From positions 2,976,001 through 3,040,000 of the forward strand of contig AP026544.2 of NCBI GenBank assembly GCA_026075535.2: 64,000 nt of DNA, written 5' to 3'. Below, in pieces: positions 1 through 11,415 of the stretch. The position numbers and the translations under genes are program-made. Every line of letters begins with the position of its first letter. The first letter of the stretch is position 1. The notes under the pieces are model-generated. The model made no database searches. It was not told the DNA's origin and was given only the letters and a program-made list of their open reading frames with translations. The DNA is from Tricholoma matsutake. Taxonomy: Eukaryota; Basidiomycota; Agaricomycetes; Agaricales; Tricholomataceae.

Positions 1-950
1 CACTGCAATGCCAGCATCCATGGGGACAATGGACAAACTGCCATGAGCAGCAACAAGAATGGCCACCTGAACCGACACCCACCACCACAGCTGTGTGCAA
101 CTGCTCGCAGGGTGGATGGTGGTGCTAACAAATGGGAATGCCAGGGGATGAGAGACAGGGCTGATGATGGACACAAAGGGGACAATGGGAGGCAGTGACA
201 AGAACAACAAGGGCAATCAGGGCACAGAGAACAATGGGGGGGACAAGAGGGGTCAAGAATGGTCAAGAACAACAGGGAGAATGAGAATGATGGGGGGACA
301 AGGGGGGGATGAGAACAACAGGGAGGACGAGAATGATGGGAGATGAGAATGACAACAACAAATCGCTGCTGCCACCGCATACAAATGGAACGAGCACATA
401 TTATGACATGGGAGAGGACTGCCACCATGATGTGGGAGAGGAGTGCCACCTATAAGGGGCAGCAGGGGGCAATGAGTGGGAAAGGCACCACCATGATGAC
501 CTCTTGCCCCTTGCTGTCACAAGATGGCCATCTTTTTCTTTTTGTAGTATTGTATAGAATTATTAAGTAAATAAATTCCTCCATCACTTGAGACGAGGAA
601 TGAGGTGTATTTTTTTGCATGTGGATGATAAGCATGATTAAATAAAATCCCATTGCTCATGTTATTCAAATTTGAAAAGTATCTATAGCTTAGGTATTAT
701 GTACAGGGTGTAGTTGAGTTAGTTAAGGGCTTATACCATACAAACACAGGATGTTTAATAGCATAGAACATCAAATTCAAGGCAAAAATCCATGGTGTAT
801 ATATGTTGTGTCACACCTGCAGTGTTTCACAACAGACCATGGTAAAAACCTGTCACCACAGTTGCGGTGTTAGAATGGGTGTGGTGTTGGCAGGTGCGGG
901 TGCAGTGTGTGAAATGTTACCCATGGTGTGACCCATGCTACACCCTATCC
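1..950. other. non-coding, partly simple sequence
   Basis: No gene recognised. Positions 160-360 are purine-rich simple sequence built from imperfect repeats of a GGGATGAGAACAACAGGGA-like unit. Short open frames here are low-complexity and not credible. Confidence 0.5.
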
Positions 951-1006
951 ATGGACAATTATATCGATGATTCTAAGGATTTGGTGGTATGGGAGTGGGC
1001 TACCAG
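951..1006 (+). pseudogene. left fragment of gypsy element E0 gag
   Basis: Translates as MDNYIDDSKDLVV, which matches the part of fungal Ty3/gypsy Gag just before the 'VVKFRRGL' block. That block resumes, after a frame change, at 7275 on the far side of the A/B insertion. Both sides carry CCAG (1003-1006 and 7271-7274), so this piece and 7271-9616 were once one element. Nothing recognisable lies further 5'. Confidence 0.6.
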
Positions 1007-1148
1007 TGGAGTAGGGTGTCTGGGCACCTACTCCAGTAGTCACATGACCACGTAGTTAGTAGCTGATCACCTGTACATAGAGAGTCATCCTATCACTACA
1101 CAACCACATTCTGTGTCTAGTGAGGAGACACCTCAGGCTTCTCCATCT
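1007..1148 (+). repeat. 5' LTR of element A
   Basis: Begins TGGAG and ends CTCCATCT; near-identical to 3834-3976 and inverted relative to 3977-4114 and 7134-7270. The first 29 bases form a hairpin with a 9-bp stem (TGGAGTAGG/CCTACTCCA). Confidence 0.8.
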
Positions 1149-1171
1149 TGGTGATGAGAGTGCGATTTGAC
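1149..1171 (+). other. primer-binding site of element A
   Basis: TGGTGATGAGAGTGC and following bases start right after the LTR. The reverse complement ends in CCA and contains a T-loop-like stretch, as expected for pairing with a tRNA 3' end through the acceptor and T arm. The isoacceptor was not assigned. Confidence 0.55.
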
Positions 1172-1338
1172 TTGCACACTGCTTGATTTCTCAGTCTCTA
1201 GTTTTTTGGTCTGCTCAGTCTCATCATCTTTATTTTGTGTCACATTGCATCGCATCAGTCTACTCTTGTCCCCAGTATTGAATGGTAGCACCACTGGTTG
1301 CCACTCTATCTAATAGCTTCAGTCTTTAGTCTACTATC

Positions 1339-2091
1339 ATGCCTGGACCTGGGAACACCAGAATCCCCACTCTTAGTACTATGCCCAAAATCAGCCACTT
1401 CTGTAACCCCATTGCAGCCATGTCAACAGCTGTTATATGCAATGACCTACTGTGGAGCATCATAATGAAGCTCCTGGAGGACACAAAGGTTAAAGCCCTT
1501 GAAGATGGAAAGAAGATGGGTAGGAAGGAAGAGCTCAAGAACAAGAAAGATGTGGAGAAAAGGGCATATGAAAATGGTTAGAGAGAAGGGCATGAAGCTG
1601 GACTTGAACAAAGCAGGGAGGAATGGGAGGTGAAGTACAAGCTCACATATACAGAAGGGAAGGAACACAGCCAACTGGAGGAAAGGAGTATATGGGTGTT
1701 GAACCACAGTGAGGGCCTCTGTGCCTCCCTGGAGGTGTCGATGCCCAGAATTTGAAACAGCCTCATTGCCAGTACCCAGGCAACTCCCAGGACCTATGAA
1801 ATGGCATCCCAGACCAATGATAACCCAGAATGTCAGTGTGCAGCCCTACAAATAGAGCCACCCAATGACAACGACACCACTGTGCTGAAAAGTGCATGCA
1901 TCGACTTTGGCACCCAAGCCACACCCCAAACCACTGAAATGGCCATGCAAACTCTTGTTGAACACCCCAGCACTCCCCTTGACACTGCCACATCACCACC
2001 ATCAACACCAGCACAGCCCCCATCTGTGTTGCAAATGCTGTTGAAGATGACAATGATGACTTTTCCCCCAACATCAAAACTGCCAAGGTAG
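1339..2091 (+). pseudogene. Gag-like ORF of element A
   Basis: One frame from ATG 1339, interrupted by TAG at 1579-1581 and TGA at 1753-1755. The N-terminal half is basic and probably coiled-coil (Lys/Glu-rich, about residues 45-120). The C-terminal half is Thr/Pro/Gln-rich and matches element B: QCAALQIEPPND and VEHPSTPLDTATSP here, against RCAALQTEAPDN and VEHPSTPLNAATSP in B. No CCHC knuckle is seen. The position just inside the primer site and the composition suggest a structural protein, but I recognise no named family. The 3' end is broken by the inverted-repeat insert at 2085. Confidence 0.5.
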
Positions 2092-2520
2092 ATCTCGTTC
2101 AGAACCAACTTGATCACGTGAAATGGGTGACATTTCAACAGACTTCTACTGAAGTTTCTTAACAGCACATTATCAAAAAATCCCTTCCCACACAGTTATT
2201 TAAACCATAGTATTCCAGGTGCTAATGAATTTACAATAGAAAAAACTTGACTGTGGAAGTTGCCATTAAGTTTCTCGAAGCAAGAACTTTTGGATGTGAC
2301 AACATGGTCACAGCAGCCAGCTTCAATGCTCACAAACCTAATGGCGACTCAGCCTCACCACATTTGGAGAAAGTGAAGTGACATATCTTTAGGGAAGACA
2401 TTTTGAAACATTTCTGTGGGGCCACAATTTTCAAAATGTCGTCTAGCCAATTGGCAATTATGATTTGGAGAATGTCACTCATTTCACGTGATCAAGTTGA
2501 TTCTGAATGAGATCTACCTT
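2085..2520. repeat. 436-bp insert with about 45-bp inverted ends
   Basis: The left end AAGGTAGATCTCGTTCAGAA and the following bases are mirrored at the right end by GATTCTGAATGAGATCTACCTT. Such ends fit a MITE or an inverted duplication. No target duplication could be defined, and no coding capacity is visible. Confidence 0.45.
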
Positions 2521-3381
2521 ACCAGCCTCTAGAAAATGACAGCACACACTGCTGAGTTGACCTACAGCCTCCCTGCAGACTCTCCAGCCCCTTCTCTCTT
2601 GTCCAGAACTGCCTACTACAATGACAATGAAAACTACTACCACCACCTCTGGAACGACCACTAGACCTCTCAGATGACAGCTACCACCCCTAAACTAAAT
2701 TACCAGGCCACAAACAATGTACAAGGATGCTCTACAGCCCCCCAGACTGAGTCGCATGATGACAAGCAGGTGTGCTGATTGAGTCGCAGCATCTGCTTGA
2801 TAGACAAACCCTGCAGGCCCCACCATCCCACACAATGATCCAGGAGCCATCCTACATGACCCTGCTCCCCCTGGAACCCCAAACAACAGTCCATGAAGCC
2901 TCACACACACCCCATACCCAGTTCACTCCCCAGCTCACCCCAACTACCCCCTAAATGAGCTGTTTCACCCCTGCTTATGTCCTACATCCCTGCCTTGTCA
3001 TTAATGATGCCATCGGCACCTGACGACACCCCCCGTGCACCACCTAAACCCCCATCGCCACCCATACACACAAGCCAACCCCAGTATGCATGTCAATGCA
3101 CCAGTTTGGTACCTATGGCAGTCCTCAACAATGGATATCAGTGGCTATGAAAAAACAGCGCAGTGACGATAGCACCACCCTCTAGACCCCCTTGTTTCCC
3201 TACCCAGCCCCAAAAATGAACCACACCACCTGTCTCTCCCCAGTTCAGCCACAGACAGCCCCCATCTCCTGCCTCACCCCCTGCAAACTCTGTAGCCCCA
3301 TGTTTGACCTCAATACCTCATTTTGACTGGGCCAAAGACACTGTGTTGATACCTATCAGGCCTAGCTTGTGCACATGAGAC

Positions 3382-3699
3382 TTGTCTAGTTTAAGATCAG
3401 ACTGCCAACAGCCATTTGGGACCCTGCAAGGACGGATGAGGCAACAACAAGCTCTCCCACAGTTTTTTTCACAGTCTCAAAAATTTTCATATACAGTTAT
3501 ACCACCCTTTCATCAACCTCAATATTTTATCACTCAATGGCACCCTTCTGGTATAGGACCAGATAAACTGATCATTACCATTCCTGTTGGTGTAGTACCC
3601 ACACCCACAACTGCCCTGAAGCTTGACTGGGATCGTGACCCCCACCTTGCTGACTTGAGTCGAGCTCTCTGTGCTTTGGTATGGGTACTACCTTGTTGA
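3382..3699 (+). pseudogene. 3' coding block of element A
   Basis: Contains ITIPVGVVPTPTT and LDWDRDPHLADLSRA. The same block occurs on the minus strand of element B (4203-4499) as ITIPVGVAPVPAA and LDWDQDPCLADLSRP. Conservation between two independent copies shows it was once coding. No domain is recognised. Confidence 0.45.
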
Positions 3700-3833
3700 G
3701 TTTTCCCTCACTTTATTTTTTTATCAACCATAGAATTTTTCTGGTGATGTTACTATTATTTCTATCTATTGTTTGTTTGTTTGTTTTTCTTTCTGTGGCA
3801 ATGAGGATGTCACCTTTTTTGGAGGTGGGCAGA

Positions 3834-3976
3834 TGGAGTAGGGTGTCTGGGCACCTACTCCAGGTAGTCACATGACCACCTAGTTAGTAGCCGATCACCT
3901 GTACATAGAGAGTCATTCTATCACTACACAACCACATTCTGTGTATAGCGAGGAGATATCTCAGGTGTCTCCATCT
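3834..3976 (+). repeat. 3' LTR of element A
   Basis: Preceded by a purine-rich tract (GGAGGTGGGCAGA, about 3821-3833) that would serve as polypurine primer. Ends CTCCATCT exactly where the inverted LTR of element B begins. Confidence 0.75.
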
Positions 3977-4114
3977 AGATGGAGATGCTGGAGGTCTCCT
4001 TCCCAGAATCGCAAGTGGGATGGTATAGCAATGATTGACTACTAACATGTGACTGCCTACAGTTCTATCAACAGAGTCACATAATCACCTGGAGTGGTGC
4101 CTCACACCACTCCA
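3977..4114 (-). repeat. 3' LTR of element B
   Basis: Reverse-complement relative of 1007-1148. On the minus strand it begins TGGAGTGGTG with a perfect hairpin (TGGAGTGGTG/CACCACTCCA, loop TGAGG) and ends at the junction with element A. Confidence 0.75.
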
Positions 4115-4202
4115 TCCACCCATGTCCCAAATGGTGACGTCCTTGTCACCCAGCATAAAAACAAGCAGAAAGAAAAATGATGCAAACAAAAAAAATTAAA
4201 AT

Positions 4203-4499
4203 CTAAAATCTAAAATTTTGTAGCCAGAGAAAATCTATGGTTGATATAAAAAATGAAATAGAATAAAACTCAACAAGGGGGTGCCCATCCCAATGCCTGA
4301 AGGGCCTACTCAAGTCGGCAAGGCAGGGGTCTTGATCCCAGTCAAGTTTTGGGACAGGAGCAGCAGGTACAGGTGCTACTCCAACAGGAATAGTGATGGT
4401 GGGTCTTCCTGGTACTATACCAGTGGGATGTCGGCGAGTGATAAACAGTTGAGGTGAAATGTGAGATGGCAAAGCTGAGTGAAAAAGTTTTTGAGACAA
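4203..4499 (-). pseudogene. 3' coding block of element B
   Basis: Minus-strand counterpart of 3382-3699, sharing ITIPVG and a LDWDxDPxLADLSR motif. Function unknown; kept because two copies preserve the amino-acid pattern. Confidence 0.4.
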
Positions 4500-5073
4500 A
4501 AAAACTTGTGGGGGGGCTCATTGTCATCTCGTCTGTCATCATAGGGTCCCAAATGGCTGTGAATGGCCTGTCTTCAGAGTGGAGATATCTCATGGCAGGT
4601 TGCTGGGGGCAACAGGTAACGATGCAGCATCATCAGCCCAGTTGAAATGTGCAGGAGGTGGTGAAATGGCTTGTTTAGGGTCAAGCTTGGGTGAGACAGG
4701 GTGTACAGGTGGAGATGGGGCATAGATGGTGAATGGGGAGTGTCGACAGGTGGAGATGGTGTCATGGGTGACACAGTGGGGGTGTATAATGTGGGTGATG
4801 GCAACACAGCTCTTTTTTGGGGTTTGGGGGTGAGCAGGGTTGTTGGGACATGTTTTGTGGGTGTTTTGTTGGGCCAGCTAACATGTCTCACCATTTTATA
4901 GCTGCTGTTCATGGTCCTGGGTGGGTTAGAGTCAGGGGTTCGACCATCATCGATGATGATGTGGTGGCAGCATGAGGCGGTTCAATGTATGGAACGGGGG
5001 GTTGGGGCACAAGCTGGGGGGCACAGGGTGGTGTAGGAGGCTTCCTGGGTCCTCGTTTGGAGTTCTCAGGTGA

Positions 5074-5614
5074 CACAAGAGGCAGAGCAATATATTACCC
5101 TGGAGAAAATGCTGGGAATAATGGGAGAAAAAGACACTTTTTAACTGGGGAAAAATAAAAGGAACCATCAGTAAAAATATGTTATTTTCCCACACTTTGT
5201 CCTTTTGGTTGCTGCAGGAAAACAACTAATCTGTTTCCAGGAGAAAAACTTGTGAACATTAGGGGGGGAAAGGTCATTTTCCCACATATTCCCACTTTTT
5301 TCTCTGTGGAAAAATAACTAATCTGTTTCTAGGTGAAAAAATTGTGGAAGTCAGAAGAAAAAATGTTATTTTCACCAGATATAGAGAAAATGTGGAAAAA
5401 AAGATATATTTCCCCTTCATTTTCACCTGATTTTCTCCCAGGAATGGATGAGTTATTTTTGCTGAGAAAGAGAAAAGAGAAAAGTGTGGGAAAAACAACA
5501 TTTTTTTGCTGATGGTTCCTTTTATTTTTCCCCAGGGAAAAAGTGTCTTTTTTCCCTATTATTCCCAACATATTCTCCAGGGTAATATATTAATATATTG
5601 CTCTGCCTCTTGTG
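5074..5614. mobile_element. MITE with CACAA ends and TGA target duplication
   Basis: Ends CACAAGAGGCAGAGCAATAT and its reverse complement, with about 100-bp inverted arms; the right arm has a few extra AT-rich bases. Flanked by TGA at 5071-5073 and 5615-5617. A paralogous unfilled stretch inside element B near 5918 (GGGGTGACCAGGGTTGCTCC) shows the same neighbourhood with one TGA. Three-base duplication and CACxA ends resemble the CACTA group. Non-coding, AT-rich. Confidence 0.7.
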
Positions 5615-5981
5615 TGAGCAGGTTTGTTCCATCGAGCAAATGTGCTTGTCATCATGTAACTCCATTGTCTGGGTGTTGGGTGTTCTCTGTACATTGTTTG
5701 TGGCCTGGTTAGCCATCTCTAAAGTGGGGGCAGGTGTTTGCATGCTAGTCATTGCCCAAGTTGTCGTTTTTTGGCCATTTGGTTCAGATGTCATTGCCAT
5801 TGTTAAGGGTGACATGGCAGCCATGCTGCACATTTTGGGGTGTTAAACAAGGGTCAAGGGGGCGAGATGGGGGCAACAGGGTGATGTGGGAGGTGTTCTG
5901 GGCTTTCGTTTGGAGACCTGGGGTGACCAGGGTTGCTCCATTGAGTAAACAACATGTTTTGATGAGCACATTTGCTCATCC

Positions 5982-6880
5982 TCACATAACTTTCATGTGC
6001 TGGGCTATAGACCATTTATGTACATTGTTTAGGGCATGGCACTTAGTATACGAGGTGGTAGCAGTCATCTGGCAGCTAGTTGTCACCCTAGTAGTCATTC
6101 CACTGGTGGTTGCAACAGTTTTTGTTGCCATTGTAGGTTGTGATGTGGTGGTGGAACAGTGGGGCTCTGGGCTCAAGAGGATGGGCTGGGGAGTTATCAG
6201 GGGTGCTATAGGTTGAGCCAGCAGTAGGTGCTGTCGTTTGGGAGCTGTCAGGGGCAGGTTCAAAGCAGTGGATGAGGTTGTGGTGGTGGTTGTCAACAAT
6301 GTTGTTGTTGTTGATGGGGGCTGTGCAGACACCATCAAGGGTGATGTAGCAGCATTGAGGGGAGTGCTTGGGTGTTCAACAACAGTTTGTGTGGCCATTT
6401 GTGTGGCACTGGGAGTGGTTTGGGTGCTGAAGTTGACATGGGGCATCATATCTGTGTTTTCCACCAAGGTGGGGCCCTTGTTGTCAGGTGCCTCTGTTTG
6501 TAAGGCAGCACATCGATGGTCTGGAACTGGGTTGGTCTGCATGGCTGTCTTGTTGGTTGTAGCAGTGGTTTGGTGTTTGTCTGCATTCCTTTCCACTGTT
6601 TGCATCCATCTGCTATTCCTGCCCTGTATGCCTCATCTAATCTCTCCTCCACTTCTTCGCCCCATTGCTTGTAAGCTTGTATGTAGCCTGCTTGAAAACT
6701 GTGAGCAAAGTGCTCATTCTGTAGATCTTGTATGCTTGGTGGTGACTGTTTGTCATCCAGGTGATCTAAAATGTAGTTTATTATTTTTTTAAGCATGCAG
6801 CTCGCATTGTGTGCAGTGCATTCTTTGGGAGTCATGAACAAGAGGTTGAGGGAGGCTGTTCTAGTGCTAATGACATCCAT
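5982..6880 (-). pseudogene. Gag-like ORF of element B
   Basis: Starts at 6880 on the minus strand, about 250 bases inside the 5' LTR. The N-terminal part (6880 to about 6600) includes a Glu/Lys-rich segment with EEVERLDEAYRAGIADG, then a frameshift near 6590. The rest (6605-5982) is Thr/Gln/Pro-rich and homologous to element A's Gag-like protein. No zinc knuckle or enzyme motif. Inferred to be the structural protein of a non-autonomous LTR element. Confidence 0.5.
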
Positions 6881-7109
6881 TTTTCTGGTTCTGGGTGTTA
6901 GGTTCTGGGTGCTGGTGCTAGTAGACTAGTGGACTGGTACTGGTTCTGTGGATAGACTAAGGTTCTGGGACTATAAATAGGTGCTAAGACTAGACACTCG
7001 AGAGCTGTAACTAGGACACCAAGTAAGGTGTGAACTTCATGCATGATGATGTGGTGCATGAGAATAAAAGCAAGAGCTAGCGAGAATAGAACAAAGCAGT
7101 GGTGCATGT

Positions 7110-7132
7110 GTCGAATCACACTCTCATCACCA
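7110..7132 (-). other. primer-binding site of element B
   Basis: On the plus strand this reads GTCGAATCACACTCTCATCA then CCA, which looks like a tRNA 3' end with a TTCGAATC-like T loop. On the minus strand it starts TGGTGATGAGAG directly inside the LTR. Two sites in A and B agree over about 23 bases. Confidence 0.6.
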
Positions 7133-7133
7133 A

Positions 7134-7270
7134 GATGGAGATGCTGGAGGTCTCCTTCCCAGAATTGCAAGTGGGATGGTATAGTAATGATCGACTACTA
7201 ACATGTGACTACCTACAGCTCTATCAACAGAGTCATGTGATCACCTGGAGTGGTGCCTCACACCACTCCA
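7134..7270 (-). repeat. 5' LTR of element B
   Basis: Outer LTR of the pair, followed by the right CCAG duplication (7271-7274). Same termini as the other three copies. Confidence 0.75.
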
Positions 7271-9616
7271 CCAGTTGTGGTGAAGTTCTGATGGGGCCTC
7301 AATCAAGAAATTCAGGACCAGATTGCACAGATGTTGGAAGGGCACCTGGCAGACAATGATATCTATGCTTGGTATGAAGCTGCCTCACTCTGTGATGAGA
7401 ACTGACTCACAAATGTGGTGTTTAATGCTGCATTCCATGCTCCAACTATCACTCATGCACCCTACACCTTCAATTGAACCCTTCCCCACCATAACCCCAT
7501 TCCTGTCCATCAGACTCCTGCACTAGCCATCAATGTCCCAGTACCAATGGATGTTGATGCAGCCTGCAGCCATGCACATAGGTTGGATCTCTGCTACTGC
7601 TGTAGGGAAACTGGGCACAGGGCTGGAGTGTGGCATGCTCACCCCTGAGGGGCAAGATGAACTCATCCAAGACCTGTTGGCGCTTGTAGATGTCGAGGAA
7701 GTGAAGAATCAGGTTGCAGAAGAGATCAAGTCAGAAGTTGTAGAGGAGCAGGATTTTTCTATTCCCAGTGAGTGAACCATATGCCCTCACTGCCTGTCCA
7801 TAACCACTTTAAAGTTTTGTCAGTTGAATCCCTGGAGAATGAATCTATTTCCATGACTGTTCCCCTCTCTGACCCTTCAAAGTTGGCTGAAGATGTACCT
7901 GCTCTTCCCATCTCTCCCTCTGCTCCACTCCAAAATTACATAATGGAGGTGCAAACTACCATGCAAATATATTGTTGCATCCACTCCCTCTACACATTCC
8001 TTGAACCTAGCAATCGAACTACAGACTACCGACACTGGACAGATACTCGGTGTCTCTGCACTCCTGGACTCTGGTGCGACTGGTCTCTTCATCAATGCCT
8101 ATCTTGCCCAACAACATCACCTGAATATTCACTCACTCTTGTGTCTGATGGCTGTTTATAATGTGGATGGGTCCCCAAACAAAGCTGGTGCCATCCAAGA
8201 GGTTGTAGACCTGGTCCTCTGTTACAAAGATCATAGTGAGTGTGCCCTTTCTGCTGTCACTCAATTAGGAAAGCAGAAGGTGATTTTGGGCTATCTGTGG
8301 CTGTGAGACCATAACCCAGAGGTCAACTGGTGTACTGGGGAGGTTACAATGAGCTGGTGTCCATCTCGCTGTCACACTTGTTTCATGGAAGCCAGGCAAG
8401 AACATCATGGACAAAGGGCCTCAATATGACATACTCAGAAGTGTTGTGCCAGACCCCTCCCTATACCTGAAGTGGAGTTAGAAGGGGTTCCTGATCTGAT
8501 GCCAGACTTGGATGATAATGAGGAGGAGCCAGAGGAAGTGGAGGAAGGTGATCAGATCTTCTACACTGCAATTCATCCATCACATGAGGTGTGTGCTACA
8601 TCAAACATATCCCAATGCCTCGGCAAGGCCTTCCACAAAAACAATGCTGCTAAATCCTCTACTGATTCCTTGCTTCCTCATCTCCATGAGTTTGGGGACG
8701 TGTTCTCCAAGGAATCGTTTGACTCTCTCCCTGCATGCAAGCCATAGGATCACACGATCAAACTCACCCCTGGTGCAACCCCTTCATCCTGCAAGGTCTA
8801 TCCTCTCTCTCCTGAAGAACAGCGACAGTTTGACCAGTTCATCGATGAGCACCTGGCCTCCAGATGTATTTGACCATCAAAGTCATCCATGGCCTCTCCC
8901 TTTTTCTTTGTCAAGAAGAAGGATGGATCACTTTGACTGATTCAACACTACAGAAGGCTCAACAACATCACGGTCAAAAATTGCTACCCATTACCTCTCA
9001 TCTCTGAACTTGTGAACCAGCTCCATGGAGCCCAATATTTCACCAAGCTCGACATTCATTGGGGCTACAATAATGTGAGGATAAAGGAGGGAGATGAGTG
9101 GAAGGCAGCCTTTCATACCAACCATGGTCTTTTTGAACCGCTTGTCATGTTCTTTGGCCTTACTAATAGTCCTGCCACCTTCCAGACCATGATGAATGAC
9201 ATGTTCCACAACCTCATCCTTGAAGGTGTTGTTTGTATCTATCTTGACAACATCCTCATCTTCACTCGCACGGGTGAAGAGCACCATCGCATCATGTGCC
9301 TCATCCTAGAATGACTTTGACAGTAAAAAGTCTACCTTCATCAGGACAAATGCGAGTTTGAGAAGACCAAGATTGAGTACCTTGGCCTGATTATCTCAGA
9401 GGGTCAGGTGGAGATAGATCCTATCAAGGTGAACAGGGTCATGGCTTGGCCAACACCCACAAACAAGAAAGAGGTGCAGTCATTCCTGGGCTTCATCAAT
9501 TTCTATCGGCATTTTATCAAGGATTTCTCACATCATGCATGACCACTGTTCAACTTGACAGGAATGGAGGCATAGAGGTGGGATAATGCACAACAGGAGG
9601 CATTTGAAAAGCTGGG
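7271..9616 (+). pseudogene. Ty3/gypsy element E0: gag end, protease, reverse transcriptase
   Basis: In order: Gag end (QEIQDQIAQMLEGH, DNDIYAWYEAA), a decayed zinc knuckle near 7590 (CYCCRETGHR), retropepsin (LLDSGATG, Asp at 8067-8069), then reverse transcriptase ([54 protein letters not shown]). Coding stops at about 9610 in the RNase H connection, where element E begins. Most in-frame stops are TGA, many where conserved Arg is expected (8289, 8872, 8935, 9312 region); a TAG replaces Trp of KPWDH at 8745-8747. The second catalytic Asp of YxDD is Asn. The 5' LTR and integrase are missing. Confidence 0.85.
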
Positions 9617-9894
9617 ATTGAAGACAGTGGACATGCATGCAGCGATTGATGTGGAGGCATTGCTTGATAGTGGTGCTACAGGACTATTTATTAATTGGGC
9701 CTTAATTACCAGACATGGTATTAGCACATGGCACAACCTATAATGGTGTATAATATTGACAGAACAGTTAATTGTGAAGGAACTATCAAGGAGTGACCAT
9801 GGTACTAAAGTATCAGGAGCATCAGGAATGAGCCATATTCAAAGTGTGCAATCTTGGGAAAACCAATCTAATAATTGGATGTCCATGGTTACAG
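9617..9894 (+). pseudogene. gypsy element E, protease fragment
   Basis: Reads KTVDMHAAIDVEALLDSG then ATGLFINWALITRHG, a retropepsin with its DSG triad, and ends NLIIGCPWLQ. The next residues (IPNNPKIDWKTGKVQMT) are found at 19381-19388 and from 19760 on, after removing repeat R1 and a MITE. The upstream gag and 5' LTR are absent. Confidence 0.8.
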
Positions 9895-10937
9895 TGATGA
9901 TGCTCAACCTGGAAACCCAAACAAAACCCACAAAAAGGCTTTGGATGGTATAACACAAGTTAGAGAAAGGTTGTGAGGCCCTCTAGATGTCACCTGTCAG
10001 ACTGACCATCAAATAGTCATAAAAGGACTGCTTGTCAAAGCAATTCAAAGCTAAAAGAATGTGTTTCAAGGATTTTTGAGGATTTTTGAGGAGTTGCAAT
10101 ATTTTTCGAGATGTCGCAATATTTTTCAGGATTGTGAAATAGACTGCGAAGATATTGGTGAGTAATGGAAAGGTTGATCAAAGATGTGAGAGGTGAGCGA
10201 TGATGAATACGAGAGGATGATGATAATATTGAGAGGCACAATGAGGATGAACAAGTTTTGATGAAATCCAACAAATTTTTGGACTACTTCATGGATAGAT
10301 CGATGAGTTTGGAGTGCACAAATGTGTTCAGATGCAAGATCAGGGGACTAGACAAGTAGTAGAAGGAAAGCAAAGGTGAATTGAGGGAAATGAGAGCAAA
10401 AATAGCATAATGCAAGGATTTTTGAGGATTTTCAAGGATTTTTGAAGAAGTTTAGCATAAAACACCAAACTTCGGACTGAATAAGACTAAACTGAACTCT
10501 CAAATCACTGCGATCTGGGAGGAAGATGACAACTTTCCTTTTTTTTTCTTTGTATCTAGTACATATTTTTATATAAAATAAAGAAAGTACCTAAAAAGGC
10601 TAGAGAACATGAGGCAAACATGTGAAAAACTTGAGGCAAAAGACAATAGAAGTATATCAGAACAATAAAGTGAGACTAGAAAGGGTGAATATAACACATG
10701 ATAAAGAAATAATAAGAAAGAATAGCTAAAAGCAGACTGTCCATGTTATAAATTGCATAAAACATTGGAAACTGCTTTGAGTGGATTGTATGCATATGCA
10801 TGCAGTCAAAATGTGTTCAATATACTCGAGATAGTGTCCCATGTGTCCAGCATGCGTCCAAAGATTGTTCAAATAGGAAACACTGTGTCTGAAGATGGCT
10901 TTCAAGGTTTGAGGTTTTTCGAAGATTTTTGAAGTTT
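9895..10937 (-). repeat. repeat R, copy 1, distal part
   Basis: Reverse complement of 22200-23061. It contains many short GAxxTTTTTGAGGA-type motifs and an AT-rich stretch with a TATA-like ATATAAAATAA near 10570. The other part lies at 19046-19380; the G2 gypsy sits between. Class unknown. Confidence 0.8.
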
Positions 10938-11324
10938 TGTTACAATTTTCCTTGTACCTCATGGAACCCAACACACCCGATGATCCCCTCCAGACAGGAG
11001 GCACCCCTTGATTCATGCCTAGGGCATGTCCTTGACATCAGACACACACACGACGCATGCCGACTGCATGTATTCGATCCCCTTCCCGTGGAAGGCACCC
11101 TTGACGCATGGTGACTCCATGCACCCAAACCCACTCCCACACATGCTGTGATACAACAGCCCCCTGACATGAGGTCCATGATGTTGGACTCTCACGATCA
11201 ACATGCTGTGCTGCAGCATGTCCTTGACATCGGACGCCTCATGCAAGGCATGAGGCCTATTGTTTCTATTCTTACTTGATATGCATCTATCTTTCCAATT
11301 GGACGATAAGGACCTCCCTCGTAG

Positions 11325-11369
11325 TATAAGTACTGCAACTCGTAGTAGGGATGTCCTTAGTTTAGATCT
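11325..11369 (+). promoter_or_regulatory. G2 TATA box and predicted transcript start
   Basis: TATAAG at 11325-11330, and about 30 bases downstream the 12-mer TAGTTTAGATCT (11358-11369), which is exactly complementary to the primer site at 11596-11607. Elements that prime on their own RNA 5' end (Tf1/sushi type) show this arrangement. The start site is inferred from this spacing. Confidence 0.6.
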
Positions 11370-11415
11370 AGGCATTCTACAGCCTTAACCTGCAACTCAT
11401 GAACTTACTCAAAAC

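Larger units (their letters stand above)
1007..7270. mobile_element. tail-to-tail pair of non-autonomous LTR elements A (+) and B (-)
   Basis: Element A (1007-3976, plus) and element B (3977-7270, minus) each have about 140-bp LTRs that start TGGAG and end CTCCATCT. Each has a primer site directly inside the 5' LTR, a Gag-like Gln/Thr/Pro-rich ORF and a second shared coding block near the 3' end (3382-3699 plus; 4203-4499 minus). Neither shows protease, reverse transcriptase or integrase, so both probably depended on another element. They meet at an exact LTR-end to LTR-end junction at 3976/3977, reading CTCCATCT then AGATGGAG. Only the outer edges of the pair have a duplication (CCAG), which suggests one integration event. 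The host is the gag of E0. Confidence 0.75.
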
